A stretch of DNA of 64,000 bases from GCA-003244245 sp963822695 (lineage in GTDB: Bacteria; Actinomycetota; Actinomycetes; Mycobacteriales; Pseudonocardiaceae). A model generated the notes under the pieces. It was given only the letters and a program-made list of their open reading frames with translations, was not told the DNA's origin and made no database searches. The DNA lies in NCBI GenBank assembly GCA_963822695.1, contig CAWGJH010000008.1, positions 310,001 to 374,000 of the forward strand, in the 5' to 3' direction. Shown piece by piece: positions 56,673 to 64,000 of the stretch. The position numbers were made by a program, and so were the translations under genes. Every line of letters starts with the position of its first letter. Positions within the stretch are counted from its first letter, which is position 1.

Positions 56673-59456
56673 GTGGGGTTGTTGGAGCGCGGCGGGGAGC
56701 TTGCGCGCATCGAACAGGCGATCTCGGCCGTACGGTGGGAGCACGGCGGGGTGTTGGTTATCCAGGGCGTTGCCGGGATCGGCAAGAGCGCCCTGTTACA
56801 CGCCCTGCGCGAGCACGCCGCCGGGCAGGGAATGCTGACATTGACCGCGCGGGGCAGCGAGCTGGAACGCGACTTTGGCTTCGGTGTGGTCCGCCAACTG
56901 CTCGAAACGCGTCTCGTTCGCGCCGGCGAGTCTGAGCGGACCGAGCTGTTGGCCGGAGCGGCAGCGCTGGCAGGCCCGGTGCTGGGGCTGGGTGGGGGTG
57001 TCGGGGATTCGTTTGCGGCGTTGCACGGGTTGTACTGGCTGGTGGCCAATCTGACAGTCGGTGGGCCGGTGGTGTTGGCGTGTGATGATCTGCAGTGGGC
57101 CGACGAGCCGTCGTTACGTTGGCTGGTCTACCTGTGCCAGCGACTGGAGGGACTGCCTGTGCTGGTGGCGGCCACGACCCGTCCGCCCCGTCCCAGACAC
57201 TCCCAGCTATTAGCAGAACTGCTCGCCATGGGCGGCGTACGGATGCTGTGTCCTGGTCCGCTCAGCGAGCCTGCAGTGGCCCAGCTGATCTGTGAAGGGC
57301 TAGGCGCCCAGCCCGACCCGACCTTCGTCTCTGCATGCGCGAGGGTCAGCGGAGGTAATCCGTTTGTGCTCCGTGAATTGATCTTCGATCTGGCTGCGGA
57401 CGGTGTTGCGCCTAGTGCGGCGCAGGCGACGGATGTGGCCGAGCGTGTCCCGGACCAGGTGGGACGGGTGGTGCTGGCCCGTTTGGGGCGGTTGGATGAG
57501 CCGGCGGTGCTCCTGGCGCGGGCGGTGGCGGTGTTGGGGGAGGGCACTGGGCTGCGCCTGGCGGCGGTGTTGGCCGATCTGGACATTGATGCTGCCGCAG
57601 CAGCGGCTGATGCGCTGTTGGTCGCTGACCTGTTTGGCGGGGGTCGGCCGATGCGGTTTGTGCATCCGCTGGTGCGTTCGGCGATCTATGAGCAGTTTGC
57701 ACCCGGTGCGCGCTCGCAGGCCCACGCGCGTGCCGCGCGGCTGCTGATCCGTGAGCGTGCGGGCTACGAGCAGATCGCCGCGCAGCTGCTGTTGTGCGAG
57801 CCGGCAGGCGACCCGAACGCGGTGGATGCGTTGCGAGCGGCTGCGGCGGTGGCGTTGGACCGCGGTGCCCCGGAGATCGCAGTTGGCTATCTGCGCCGAG
57901 CGTTGGCCGAGCCGCCTGCAGAATCTGTCCGCGCGGTTGTGTTGGGTGAGCTGGGCGGCGCGGAGCGGATCGCCCGTGATCCGGCCGCTGTGGTGCATCT
58001 GGAGCAGGCCTGGCAGGCCACCACCGACCCGGTAGCGCGCGCCCGGCTGGCCGGCCAGCTGGCTAATGTGCTGCTCTACGCTGGTGATGTGGCGCGTTCT
58101 TTTGCTGTGCTGCAGACCGGACTGGACGACCTCGGCGACCGCGCCCCGAACCTAGCGGCGCTTCTGCACGCCCATAAGGCCCTGGAGCTGGTGTGCGGCG
58201 TCCGCCCGACCGAAGCGCCTGAGGTCACGCTGGGGCGGTTGCGTGAGCTGGCCGAACGGGGCATTCCTGCCAGCCGCTCAGCGCAGCTTGCCCTGGCGGA
58301 TCTGCTTTCTTTCCGCGGGGAGAGTTGTCATGAGGTGGCCCGGCTGGTCGAGCGCGGTTGGGATGACGGGCGGTTTCTTGCCGAGGAGTCCTCCGAGGCA
58401 GTGCCCGCCATCATGGCCGTCTTTGCCCTTATCCAGATCGACGAGCTGAACCGCGCCCATGCGCTGGCCGAGGCGATGGTGGCCGACGCCCAGGCGCGCG
58501 GGTCGGTGGCCGGCTTCATCGGTGCCATCGGCCGCCGGGGATGGGTCGCGTTGCGACGCGGCGAGCTGGCTGAGGCCGAGGCTGATACGCGCGCCGCGTT
58601 CGAGTTGGCCACTGAACACAACCTGACTACCTCCATTCCGCTTCACGCCGCCTACTTGGGCCTGACGCTGCTCGAACGCGGGAACCTCGTGCAGGCAGCT
58701 GCTGTTGTCGAAGGCGTGACCCTCATCCCCGCCCTCCTGGAGATGCCTATTGGGCCTGCCCTGTTGGAGGCGCGTGGCCGGGTGCGTCTGGCCCGAGGGC
58801 AGCGCGCGCAGGCCATTGCCGACCTGCGCCACTGCGGTCACTACGCCACTCGCGTCCAGGCAATCCCCAATTTCTACGCGTGGCGCTCAGCGCTGGCGCT
58901 CGCGTTGGCACCCGAACAGCCGCAGGAAGCAGGGGAGCTGGCGCGGGCTGAGCTTGAGCTGGCCCGCCGCGCTGGTACGCCACGCGCGATCGGCATCGCG
59001 CTACGTGTCTGCGGGCTACTCACCGACGGCACAGACGGAATCGAGTTGCTCGAACAGTCCGTCGCCATACTGGAACCCACCCCGATGCGGCTTGAGCTGG
59101 CGTATTCGCTGACCGAGTTGGGCGCTGCGCTGCGCCGTGCTGGGACACGCACCGCTGCACGCGAACCCTTGCGCCGCGCCCTTGATTTAGCTGCCCGATG
59201 CGGCGCCACACCGCTGGCCGAACGCGCTCGCGACGAGGCGCTGGCCGCCGGCGCCCGCCCCCGCCGACCCTGGACCACCGGAGTACACGCCCTAACCCCC
59301 AGCGAACTCCGGGTCGCCCGACTAGCCGCCCAGCCCCTGAGCAACCGCGACATCGCCCAAGCACTGTTCATCACCACCAAAACCGTCAGCGACCACCTCT
59401 CCAGCACCTATCGCAAACTCAACATCCACCCCGCGAGCAACTCACCACAGCCATGA
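56673..59456 (+). CDS. Large ATP-binding LuxR-family (LAL) transcriptional regulator
   Basis: The ~927-residue protein has an N-terminal AAA/STAND ATPase: VGLLERGGELARIEQAIS, Walker A VIQGVAGIGKSALLHAL (about 26-42), Walker B VVLACDDLQWADEPSLRWL and a GNPFVLRELI sensor. A long TPR-like helical region and a C-terminal LuxR helix-turn-helix (LTPSELRVARLAAQPLSNRD, then TTKTVSDHLSSTYRKLNI) follow. LAL proteins activate metabolic or antibiotic genes. GTG 56673 precedes the conserved start; the frame is open further upstream without similarity. The last 8 residues (PASNSPQP) look frameshifted: the alternative frame reads REQLTTAM, as in related regulators. Confidence 0.88.
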   Translation: MGLLERGGELARIEQAISAVRWEHGGVLVIQGVAGIGKSALLHALREHAAGQGMLTLTARGSELERDFGFGVVRQLLETRLVRAGESERTELLAGAAALAGPVLGLGGGVGDSFAALHGLYWLVANLTVGGPVVLACDDLQWADEPSLRWLVYLCQRLEGLPVLVAATTRPPRPRHSQLLAELLAMGGVRMLCPGPLSEPAVAQLICEGLGAQPDPTFVSACARVSGGNPFVLRELIFDLAADGVAPSAAQATDVAERVPDQVGRVVLARLGRLDEPAVLLARAVAVLGEGTGLRLAAVLADLDIDAAAAAADALLVADLFGGGRPMRFVHPLVRSAIYEQFAPGARSQAHARAARLLIRERAGYEQIAAQLLLCEPAGDPNAVDALRAAAAVALDRGAPEIAVGYLRRALAEPPAESVRAVVLGELGGAERIARDPAAVVHLEQAWQATTDPVARARLAGQLANVLLYAGDVARSFAVLQTGLDDLGDRAPNLAALLHAHKALELVCGVRPTEAPEVTLGRLRELAERGIPASRSAQLALADLLSFRGESCHEVARLVERGWDDGRFLAEESSEAVPAIMAVFALIQIDELNRAHALAEAMVADAQARGSVAGFIGAIGRRGWVALRRGELAEAEADTRAAFELATEHNLTTSIPLHAAYLGLTLLERGNLVQAAAVVEGVTLIPALLEMPIGPALLEARGRVRLARGQRAQAIADLRHCGHYATRVQAIPNFYAWRSALALALAPEQPQEAGELARAELELARRAGTPRAIGIALRVCGLLTDGTDGIELLEQSVAILEPTPMRLELAYSLTELGAALRRAGTRTAAREPLRRALDLAARCGATPLAERARDEALAAGARPRRPWTTGVHALTPSELRVARLAAQPLSNRDIAQALFITTKTVSDHLSSTYRKLNIHPASNSPQP

Positions 59457-59507
59457 CCGCCCACACGTCCCCAGGAACGCCCTTGGCAGTCTCTCCCGGA
59501 CAGGCGG

Positions 59508-60251
59508 CTAGCGGCGGCGGGGGGTGGGGGGTGCGGATACCTCCCAGGCGCGGGCGTAGCGGCGTGCACCTGGGGGGTTGACGTCGCGGCTGCGGTAGAC
59601 GACGTAGGGTCGGGTCAGGTAGCCCAGCGGTGCGCTGAATACGTGCACCAGGCGGGTGTAGGGCCAGCTGGCCAGCAGGACCAGCACGACTAGCGCGTGG
59701 ATCTGGAAGCTGATCGGAATGCCGACCATCAGCTGCGGTTGCGGAGCGAGAGTGAACAGGCTGCGGAACCAGGGTGACACCGTCGCCCGGTAGTCGTAGC
59801 CGCCGCCGATCAGGTTGCTGCCCACGGTGTTCAGCATCCCTGTCACGATCGCGCCGGTGAGCAGCACGTACATGACCTTGTCGATGACGGTGGTGGCCTT
59901 GCGCACCGCCGGCACGGTGGCCCGTCGATACAGCAGGATCCCCAGTCCGGCGACCGTGGCCAGGCCGGACAGTGTGCCGAAGGACACCGACATCAGGTGG
60001 TAGGCATGCTCCGAGACCCCGAGCGCCGCAGTCCAGCTCGCGGGGATGGCGATGCCCAGCACATGCCCGCCGAGCACCGCCAGCAGCCCGAAGTGGAACA
60101 GCGGGCTGCCCAACCGAAGTAGGCGGCTCTCATAAAGCTGGGAGGACCGGGTGGTCCAGCCGAACTGGTCGTGCCGGTAGCGCCAGATGTGGCCAAGCAG
60201 GAACGAGGTGAACGCTCCGTACGGCACCGTCACCCACAGTAGCCCGGTCAC
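59508..60251 (-). CDS. narI: Respiratory nitrate reductase gamma subunit
   Basis: This 247-residue cytochrome b membrane subunit has five helices. GLLWVTVPYGAFTSFLLGHI is followed by histidines in LFHFGLLAVLGGHVLGI and FQIHALVVLVLLASWPYTRL that ligate the two hemes b. The C-terminal cytosolic tail YLTRPYVVYRSRDVNPPGAR is conserved. It takes electrons from quinol and passes them to NarH. The start GTG 60251 overlaps the narJ stop. The 3' end is convergent with the LAL regulator gene. Confidence 0.93.
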   Translation of the reverse strand: MTGLLWVTVPYGAFTSFLLGHIWRYRHDQFGWTTRSSQLYESRLLRLGSPLFHFGLLAVLGGHVLGIAIPASWTAALGVSEHAYHLMSVSFGTLSGLATVAGLGILLYRRATVPAVRKATTVIDKVMYVLLTGAIVTGMLNTVGSNLIGGGYDYRATVSPWFRSLFTLAPQPQLMVGIPISFQIHALVVLVLLASWPYTRLVHVFSAPLGYLTRPYVVYRSRDVNPPGARRYARAWEVSAPPTPRRR

Positions 60252-60925
60252 CGGCGTCCCTCCCGCTGCTCCTGCATCATCGGATCCACCCCGAATGGCT
60301 CCAGGCCCACCTCTTCCTCCGGTGGCCCCTGCGCCGCCAGCTCGGTGACCCGACGCCGGTCGGCCACGTTTATCTCCGGGAGGGTGGCGCACACCGCGTC
60401 GAGCACCGCCCGATAGGGCGACTCGATCTCGTGCAGGGACAGCCTGAGCAGTTCCACCACCGGCCGGTACTCGACCAGCAGCCGCTGACCGACCACCGGG
60501 TCGACGGTCGCGGCGAACTCCAGCACCACCGCCAGATGGTCTGGCAACTCGTGCTCGCCCAGGGTGACACCCGCCGCGCGATAGGCGTGCTTGAACCGCA
60601 GCAGCGCCATGCCACGTTTGCGCGTGTCACCATAGGCGTAATAGCTCAGATGCAGGCAATGGCGACGTCGCAGGTCGAAGGTCTCCACGTAGTGCGCGGC
60701 CAGCTCGATCGCCTGTCTCCGGCGGGCCTGGTCCACGAACGACACCAGCGCGGGTCCCGCTGGCGCGGGCAGCGACATGGCCACCGTGTGCAGCTCCTCG
60801 AGCATGTCCAGGGTCTGCTGTGTCGGGTAGTCCAGCAGCAGCGCGGCGATCCGCCACACCACGCGCTGATCCTGCCGCGCAAGCTCGGTGGACGCCTTGC
60901 GGTGGCCCAGCCAGGCTGGGCTCAT
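60248..60925 (-). CDS. narJ: Nitrate reductase assembly chaperone
   Basis: This 225-residue all-helical TorD/NarJ-family chaperone shows ALLLDYPTQQTLDMLEELHT, AAHYVETFDLRRRHCLHLSY and the family YAYGDTRKRG loop, then ELPDHLAVVLEFAA. It binds the NarG N-terminus during molybdenum-cofactor and cluster insertion and is not part of the final enzyme. It overlaps narH (ATGA) and narI (GTGA). Confidence 0.93.
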   Translation of the reverse strand: MSPAWLGHRKASTELARQDQRVVWRIAALLLDYPTQQTLDMLEELHTVAMSLPAPAGPALVSFVDQARRRQAIELAAHYVETFDLRRRHCLHLSYYAYGDTRKRGMALLRFKHAYRAAGVTLGEHELPDHLAVVLEFAATVDPVVGQRLLVEYRPVVELLRLSLHEIESPYRAVLDAVCATLPEINVADRRRVTELAAQGPPEEEVGLEPFGVDPMMQEQREGRR

Positions 60926-62589
60926 CGGATGTGCTCCGCCACGTGCTGTGTGCCGTTGGTTTCCGGTGTGGGGGCGAACAGGCCGTTGGTGCTCTTGCCG
61001 TCCCAGTTGAGCAGGTTGATCCGGCGTGCTTTGTCCACCGGTGCCGCCACAGCATTACCGTCGTCGGCCGGTTGTGCAGCGGGGTGGGCGGTGAGGTGGA
61101 ACTTGTCGTCCATGACGTCGAACGCGGTCATTCCTGGGCCACCGTCGGAGTCCAGGCTGCACCCGGTGGCCAAGGCATCCAGCCGGTGCGCGTCCGAGCC
61201 GGCCGCACTGGGGATGACGTAGCGATGCTCGTACTTGGCGATGGCCAGCAGTCGGTACATCGCCTCGATCTCGGTCGGCGTCAGGCGCACCGACGCGGCG
61301 ATCTCCGGCTGGACCGGTTCCCCGAGATTGACCCGGCGCATGTGCGCGCGCATCGCCGCCAGCCGCTGCAGCGCGGCACGCACTGGCCCGGGATCGCCCG
61401 CGGTGAACAGCGCGGCCAGGTACTCTACCGGGATGCGCAGCGCGTCGATCGCGCCGAAGAGGTTGTCGGCATTCTCGCCATCGTGTCCGGTGCTGGCCAG
61501 CACGTCCACCACCGGGGACAGCGGCGGCACGTACCAGACCATCGGCATCGTGCGGTACTCCGGGTGCAGCGGCAGCGCCACCTGATAGTCCACGATCAGC
61601 TTGTACACCGGGGACGCCTGCGCCGCCTCGATCCACTCCTGGGAGATCCCGGCTCGCTCGGCTTCGGCCACCACCCGCGGGTCATGCGGGTTGAGGAACA
61701 CCCCCAACTGTGCGGGATAGAGGTCCTTCTCGTCGGGCACCGACGCTGCGGCCAGCACCGCGTCCGCGTCGTAGAACACCACTCCGATGTAGCGCAGCCG
61801 CCCGACGCACGTCTCCGCGCAGACCGTGGGAATGCCCACCTCCACCCGCGGGTAGCAGAACGTGCACTTCTCCGCTTTGCCGGTCTTGTGGTTGAAATAG
61901 ATCTTTTTGTATGGGCATCCCGTGACGCACTGCCGCCAGCCGCGACAGCGATCCTGATCGACCAGCACGATGCCGTCCTCGCTGCGCTTGTAGATCGCGC
62001 CGGACGGGCAGGATGCCGCACAGGACGGGTTGAGGCAGTGCTCGCAGATCCGTGGCAGGTAGAACATGAACGTCTGCTCGAACTCCAGCTTCACCTGCTC
62101 GGAGAGCGTGGCCAGCACCGGGTCGCGGCCGACCTGCGCAGGTCCGCCGCCCAGATCGTCGTCCCAGTTGGCGCCCCAGGTGACCGCGGTGTCCTTGCCG
62201 GTGATCAGCGATTGTGGTCGGGCCACCGGGGTGGTGTCCATCGCCGGTGCGGACAGCAGGGTGTCGTAGTCGTAGGTCCACGGTTCGTAGTAGTCGGCCA
62301 CCGTCGGCAGGTCGGGGTTGGCGAAGATGTTCAGCAGCCGCGTGAACCGTGAGCCTGAGCGCAACGTGAGCCGGCCGCGCTTGGTCAGCGTCCAGCCGCC
62401 CTTCCACCGCTGCTGGTCCTGGTACTGCCGCGGATACCCCTGCCCCGGTCTGGTCTCGACGTTGTTGAACCACGCATACTCGACGCCGCTGCGGTTGGTC
62501 CACGCCTGTTTGCAGGTGACGCTGCAGGTATGGCAGCCGATGCACTTGTCCAGGTTCATCACCATGGCCAGCTGTGCCATGAGCCTCAT
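60922..62589 (-). CDS. narH: Respiratory nitrate reductase beta subunit (iron-sulfur)
   Basis: This 555-residue subunit carries four Cys groups for three [4Fe-4S] and one [3Fe-4S] cluster: CIGCHTCSVTCKQAW (near residue 16), CEHCLNPSCAASCPSGA, CRGWRQCVTGCPYKK with Trp in place of one Cys as in the [3Fe-4S] site, and CTFCYPR...CAETCVGR. It relays electrons from NarI to NarG on the cytoplasmic face. Starts overlap in ATGA fashion with narG. Confidence 0.95.
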   Translation of the reverse strand: MRLMAQLAMVMNLDKCIGCHTCSVTCKQAWTNRSGVEYAWFNNVETRPGQGYPRQYQDQQRWKGGWTLTKRGRLTLRSGSRFTRLLNIFANPDLPTVADYYEPWTYDYDTLLSAPAMDTTPVARPQSLITGKDTAVTWGANWDDDLGGGPAQVGRDPVLATLSEQVKLEFEQTFMFYLPRICEHCLNPSCAASCPSGAIYKRSEDGIVLVDQDRCRGWRQCVTGCPYKKIYFNHKTGKAEKCTFCYPRVEVGIPTVCAETCVGRLRYIGVVFYDADAVLAAASVPDEKDLYPAQLGVFLNPHDPRVVAEAERAGISQEWIEAAQASPVYKLIVDYQVALPLHPEYRTMPMVWYVPPLSPVVDVLASTGHDGENADNLFGAIDALRIPVEYLAALFTAGDPGPVRAALQRLAAMRAHMRRVNLGEPVQPEIAASVRLTPTEIEAMYRLLAIAKYEHRYVIPSAAGSDAHRLDALATGCSLDSDGGPGMTAFDVMDDKFHLTAHPAAQPADDGNAVAAPVDKARRINLLNWDGKSTNGLFAPTPETNGTQHVAEHIR

Positions 62590-64000
62590 CAGTAGGTCAC
62601 CTCCTGGCTGCGGCGACGGATGGTGGTGACCTCATCACGCTGGTTGCCGGTGGGGCCGTGGTAGTTCATCGCGAACGACTGCTGGGCGTAGCCGCCGATC
62701 AGGTGGGTCGGCTTGATCATCAGCCGGGTCAGCGCGTTGTGGATGCCGCCGCGCTTGCCGGTCTTCTCGATGCGCGGCACGTCCACCGCGCGGTCCTGAG
62801 CGTGGTACATGAACACGGTGCCCTCGGGCATCCGATGGCTGACGATCACCCGCGCGACCACCACGCCGTTGCGGTTGACCGCCTCAATCCACTCGTTGTC
62901 CTCGACGCCGATCTTGGCGGCGTCCACGTCGGACATCCAGATGGTCTGCCCACCGCGGGACAGCGTGAGCATGTGCAGGTTGTCCTGGTAGGAGGAGTGG
63001 ATGGACCACTTCGAGTGCGGGGTGAGGTACCGGACCGTGATCGACCGGTGTCCGTTGAGACCGGGGTTCGCACCGACCTGCGGCTCGCCGCGGTGTCCAA
63101 TATTCGGCTCGCCGCGGTGTCCAATATTCGGCTCGCCGAAAAGTGCGGTCATGTCCAGTGGTGGCCGGAAGATCGGCATCTGCTCGCCGAGTTCGGACAT
63201 CCAGTCGTGGTCGAGGTAGAAATGCTGGCGGCCGGTCAGGGTGTGCCACGGCTTGAGCCGCTCGGTGTTGATGGTGAACGGGGCGTAGCGCCGGCCGCCG
63301 GTCTCGCTGCCCGACCACTCCGGCGACGTGATCACCGGCACCGGCCGGGACTGGGTGTCGGCGAAGGTGACTCGCTTGCCCTCGTTCTCCGCGGCGAGGT
63401 CGGCCAGCGTGGTGCCGGTGCGCCGCTCCAGGGCGCGGAAACCCTCGGTGGCCAGCCGGCCGTTCGTGGTGCCGGACAGCGCCAGGATGGCCTCGGCGGC
63501 GTGGGTGTCCTTGGCCAACGACGGTCGCCCGGCGGCGCGCCCGGAGAGGATCGCGCCGTTGACCGCCCTGAGGTAGTCGACCTCGGCGTCCGGATGGACG
63601 GTGACACCCTTGGTGGTCAGACCGACGCGCTCCACCATCGGGCCGAGCGCGGCCATCTTGTCCCCGATCGCCGGGTAGTCGCGTTCCACCACGACGATCC
63701 GCGGCATGGTCTTGCCGGGTATCGGCTCGCACTCGCCGGCTTTCCAGTCCAGCACCCGGCCGCCGGGTTGTACGGTGGCGTCGGCGGTGTCGTGCTGCAG
63801 CGGCATGGCCACGATGTCCTGACGCACGCCGAGGTGCTTCTCGGCCAGCCAGGAGAAGCCCCGGGCGATCCGGTGAAACGCCTCGAAGTCGGTCCTGGTC
63901 TCCCATTGCGGGGAGATCGCCGGGGAGAAGGCGTGCACGTAGGGGTGCATGTCGGTGCTGGACAAGTCGTGTTTCTCGTACCACGTGGCGGCCGGCAGCA
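62589..64000 (-). CDS. narG: Respiratory nitrate reductase alpha subunit, C-terminal part
   Basis: About 470 C-terminal codons lie in the window; the gene continues beyond 64000. Typical segments are MHPYVHAFSPAISPQWETRT, FYLDHDWMSELGEQMPIFRP, ITVRYLTPHSKWSIHSSYQD, LHMLTLSRGGQTIWMSDVDA and the terminal NQRDEVTTIRRRSQEVTY, all in the Mo-bis-MGD-binding C-terminal domains of NarG. The N-terminal cluster and Mo-ligand Asp are not visible. A 24-base tandem duplication adds a second GEPNIGHR unit in a surface loop. It is the first gene of narGHJI, read leftward. Confidence 0.95.
   Translation of the reverse strand, partial: LPAATWYEKHDLSSTDMHPYVHAFSPAISPQWETRTDFEAFHRIARGFSWLAEKHLGVRQDIVAMPLQHDTADATVQPGGRVLDWKAGECEPIPGKTMPRIVVVERDYPAIGDKMAALGPMVERVGLTTKGVTVHPDAEVDYLRAVNGAILSGRAAGRPSLAKDTHAAEAILALSGTTNGRLATEGFRALERRTGTTLADLAAENEGKRVTFADTQSRPVPVITSPEWSGSETGGRRYAPFTINTERLKPWHTLTGRQHFYLDHDWMSELGEQMPIFRPPLDMTALFGEPNIGHRGEPNIGHRGEPQVGANPGLNGHRSITVRYLTPHSKWSIHSSYQDNLHMLTLSRGGQTIWMSDVDAAKIGVEDNEWIEAVNRNGVVVARVIVSHRMPEGTVFMYHAQDRAVDVPRIEKTGKRGGIHNALTRLMIKPTHLIGGYAQQSFAMNYHGPTGNQRDEVTTIRRRSQEVTY
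63081..63138. repeat. 24-bp in-frame tandem duplication in narG
   Basis: The unit CGGCTCGCCGCGGTGTCCAA plus TATT is present twice exactly (63081-63104, 63105-63128), followed by the first 10 bases again. It encodes GEPNIGHR twice. It lies between the conserved LDMTALFGEP and ITVRYLTPH segments, a variable loop of NarG, so the enzyme should tolerate it. Confidence 0.9.

Overview
The window is GC-rich DNA from an actinobacterium that makes mycothiol (the C-terminus of Mca opens the window). The gene order around 33.3-42.9 kb (beta-propeller, RhlE-type helicase, ferritin-like protein, DUF3107, TetR, DUF3152 protease-like protein, MoeZ) matches the Mycobacterium tuberculosis Rv3212-Rv3206c neighbourhood. 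The rppA-P450 pair, the many paralogous XRE/TPR regulators and a long dispersed-type palindrome point to a filamentous Pseudonocardiaceae-like relative. That family assignment is inference.

Layout. 0-5.8 kb: housekeeping genes (mca tail, small membrane protein, DUF255 thioredoxin-fold protein), a MazEF-type pair, an O-methyltransferase, and a DUF6153/DUF305 surface pair. 5.9-23.1 kb: an accessory region built from four directly repeated cassettes. Each has an XRE/TPR regulator on the minus strand, and three still carry a divergent gene for a ~110-aa Cys/His/Trp-rich protein behind a conserved intergenic region. Between the cassettes lie insertion-sequence fragments (ISKra4-, IS256-, IS1380-, IS6-, ISL3-like and a resolvase tail), a lower-GC kinase plus membrane/winged-helix pair, an rppA-P450 polyketide pair, and decayed genes. 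23.1-42.9 kb: mostly core genes, including a permease behind a CsoR/CstR-like operator, Mrp, an SBP56 methanethiol oxidase with an apparent cysteine leader peptide, acyl-CoA dehydrogenase, PHP, RecB-like nuclease, helicase, a two-component system and MoeZ.

43-49.3 kb and 59.5-64 kb together form a nitrogen-oxide module. NarK imports or exchanges nitrate and nitrite, NarGHJI reduces nitrate at the membrane, and NirBD reduces nitrite to ammonium. A HemD-like winged-helix regulator (NnaR type) and a CbiX chelatase serve regulation and siroheme supply. GlnR-like half-sites precede nirB. About 10 kb of accessory DNA separates the two halves: VapBC-type and HicAB toxin-antitoxin pairs, a stub of a Wadjet-like JetA gene, a group II intron tail, a lectin/CBM/beta-helix gene group, IS66 and integrase fragments, a large LuxR (LAL) regulator, and a scrambled partial copy of that regulator joined to a piece of narI.

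The best candidate for an undescribed system is the repeated XRE/TPR plus small zinc-finger-like protein cassette. In two copies a 12-codon leader ORF overlaps the small gene's GTG start. I saw no tRNA, rRNA or CRISPR array. All family assignments are from reading motifs by eye; no database search was possible.
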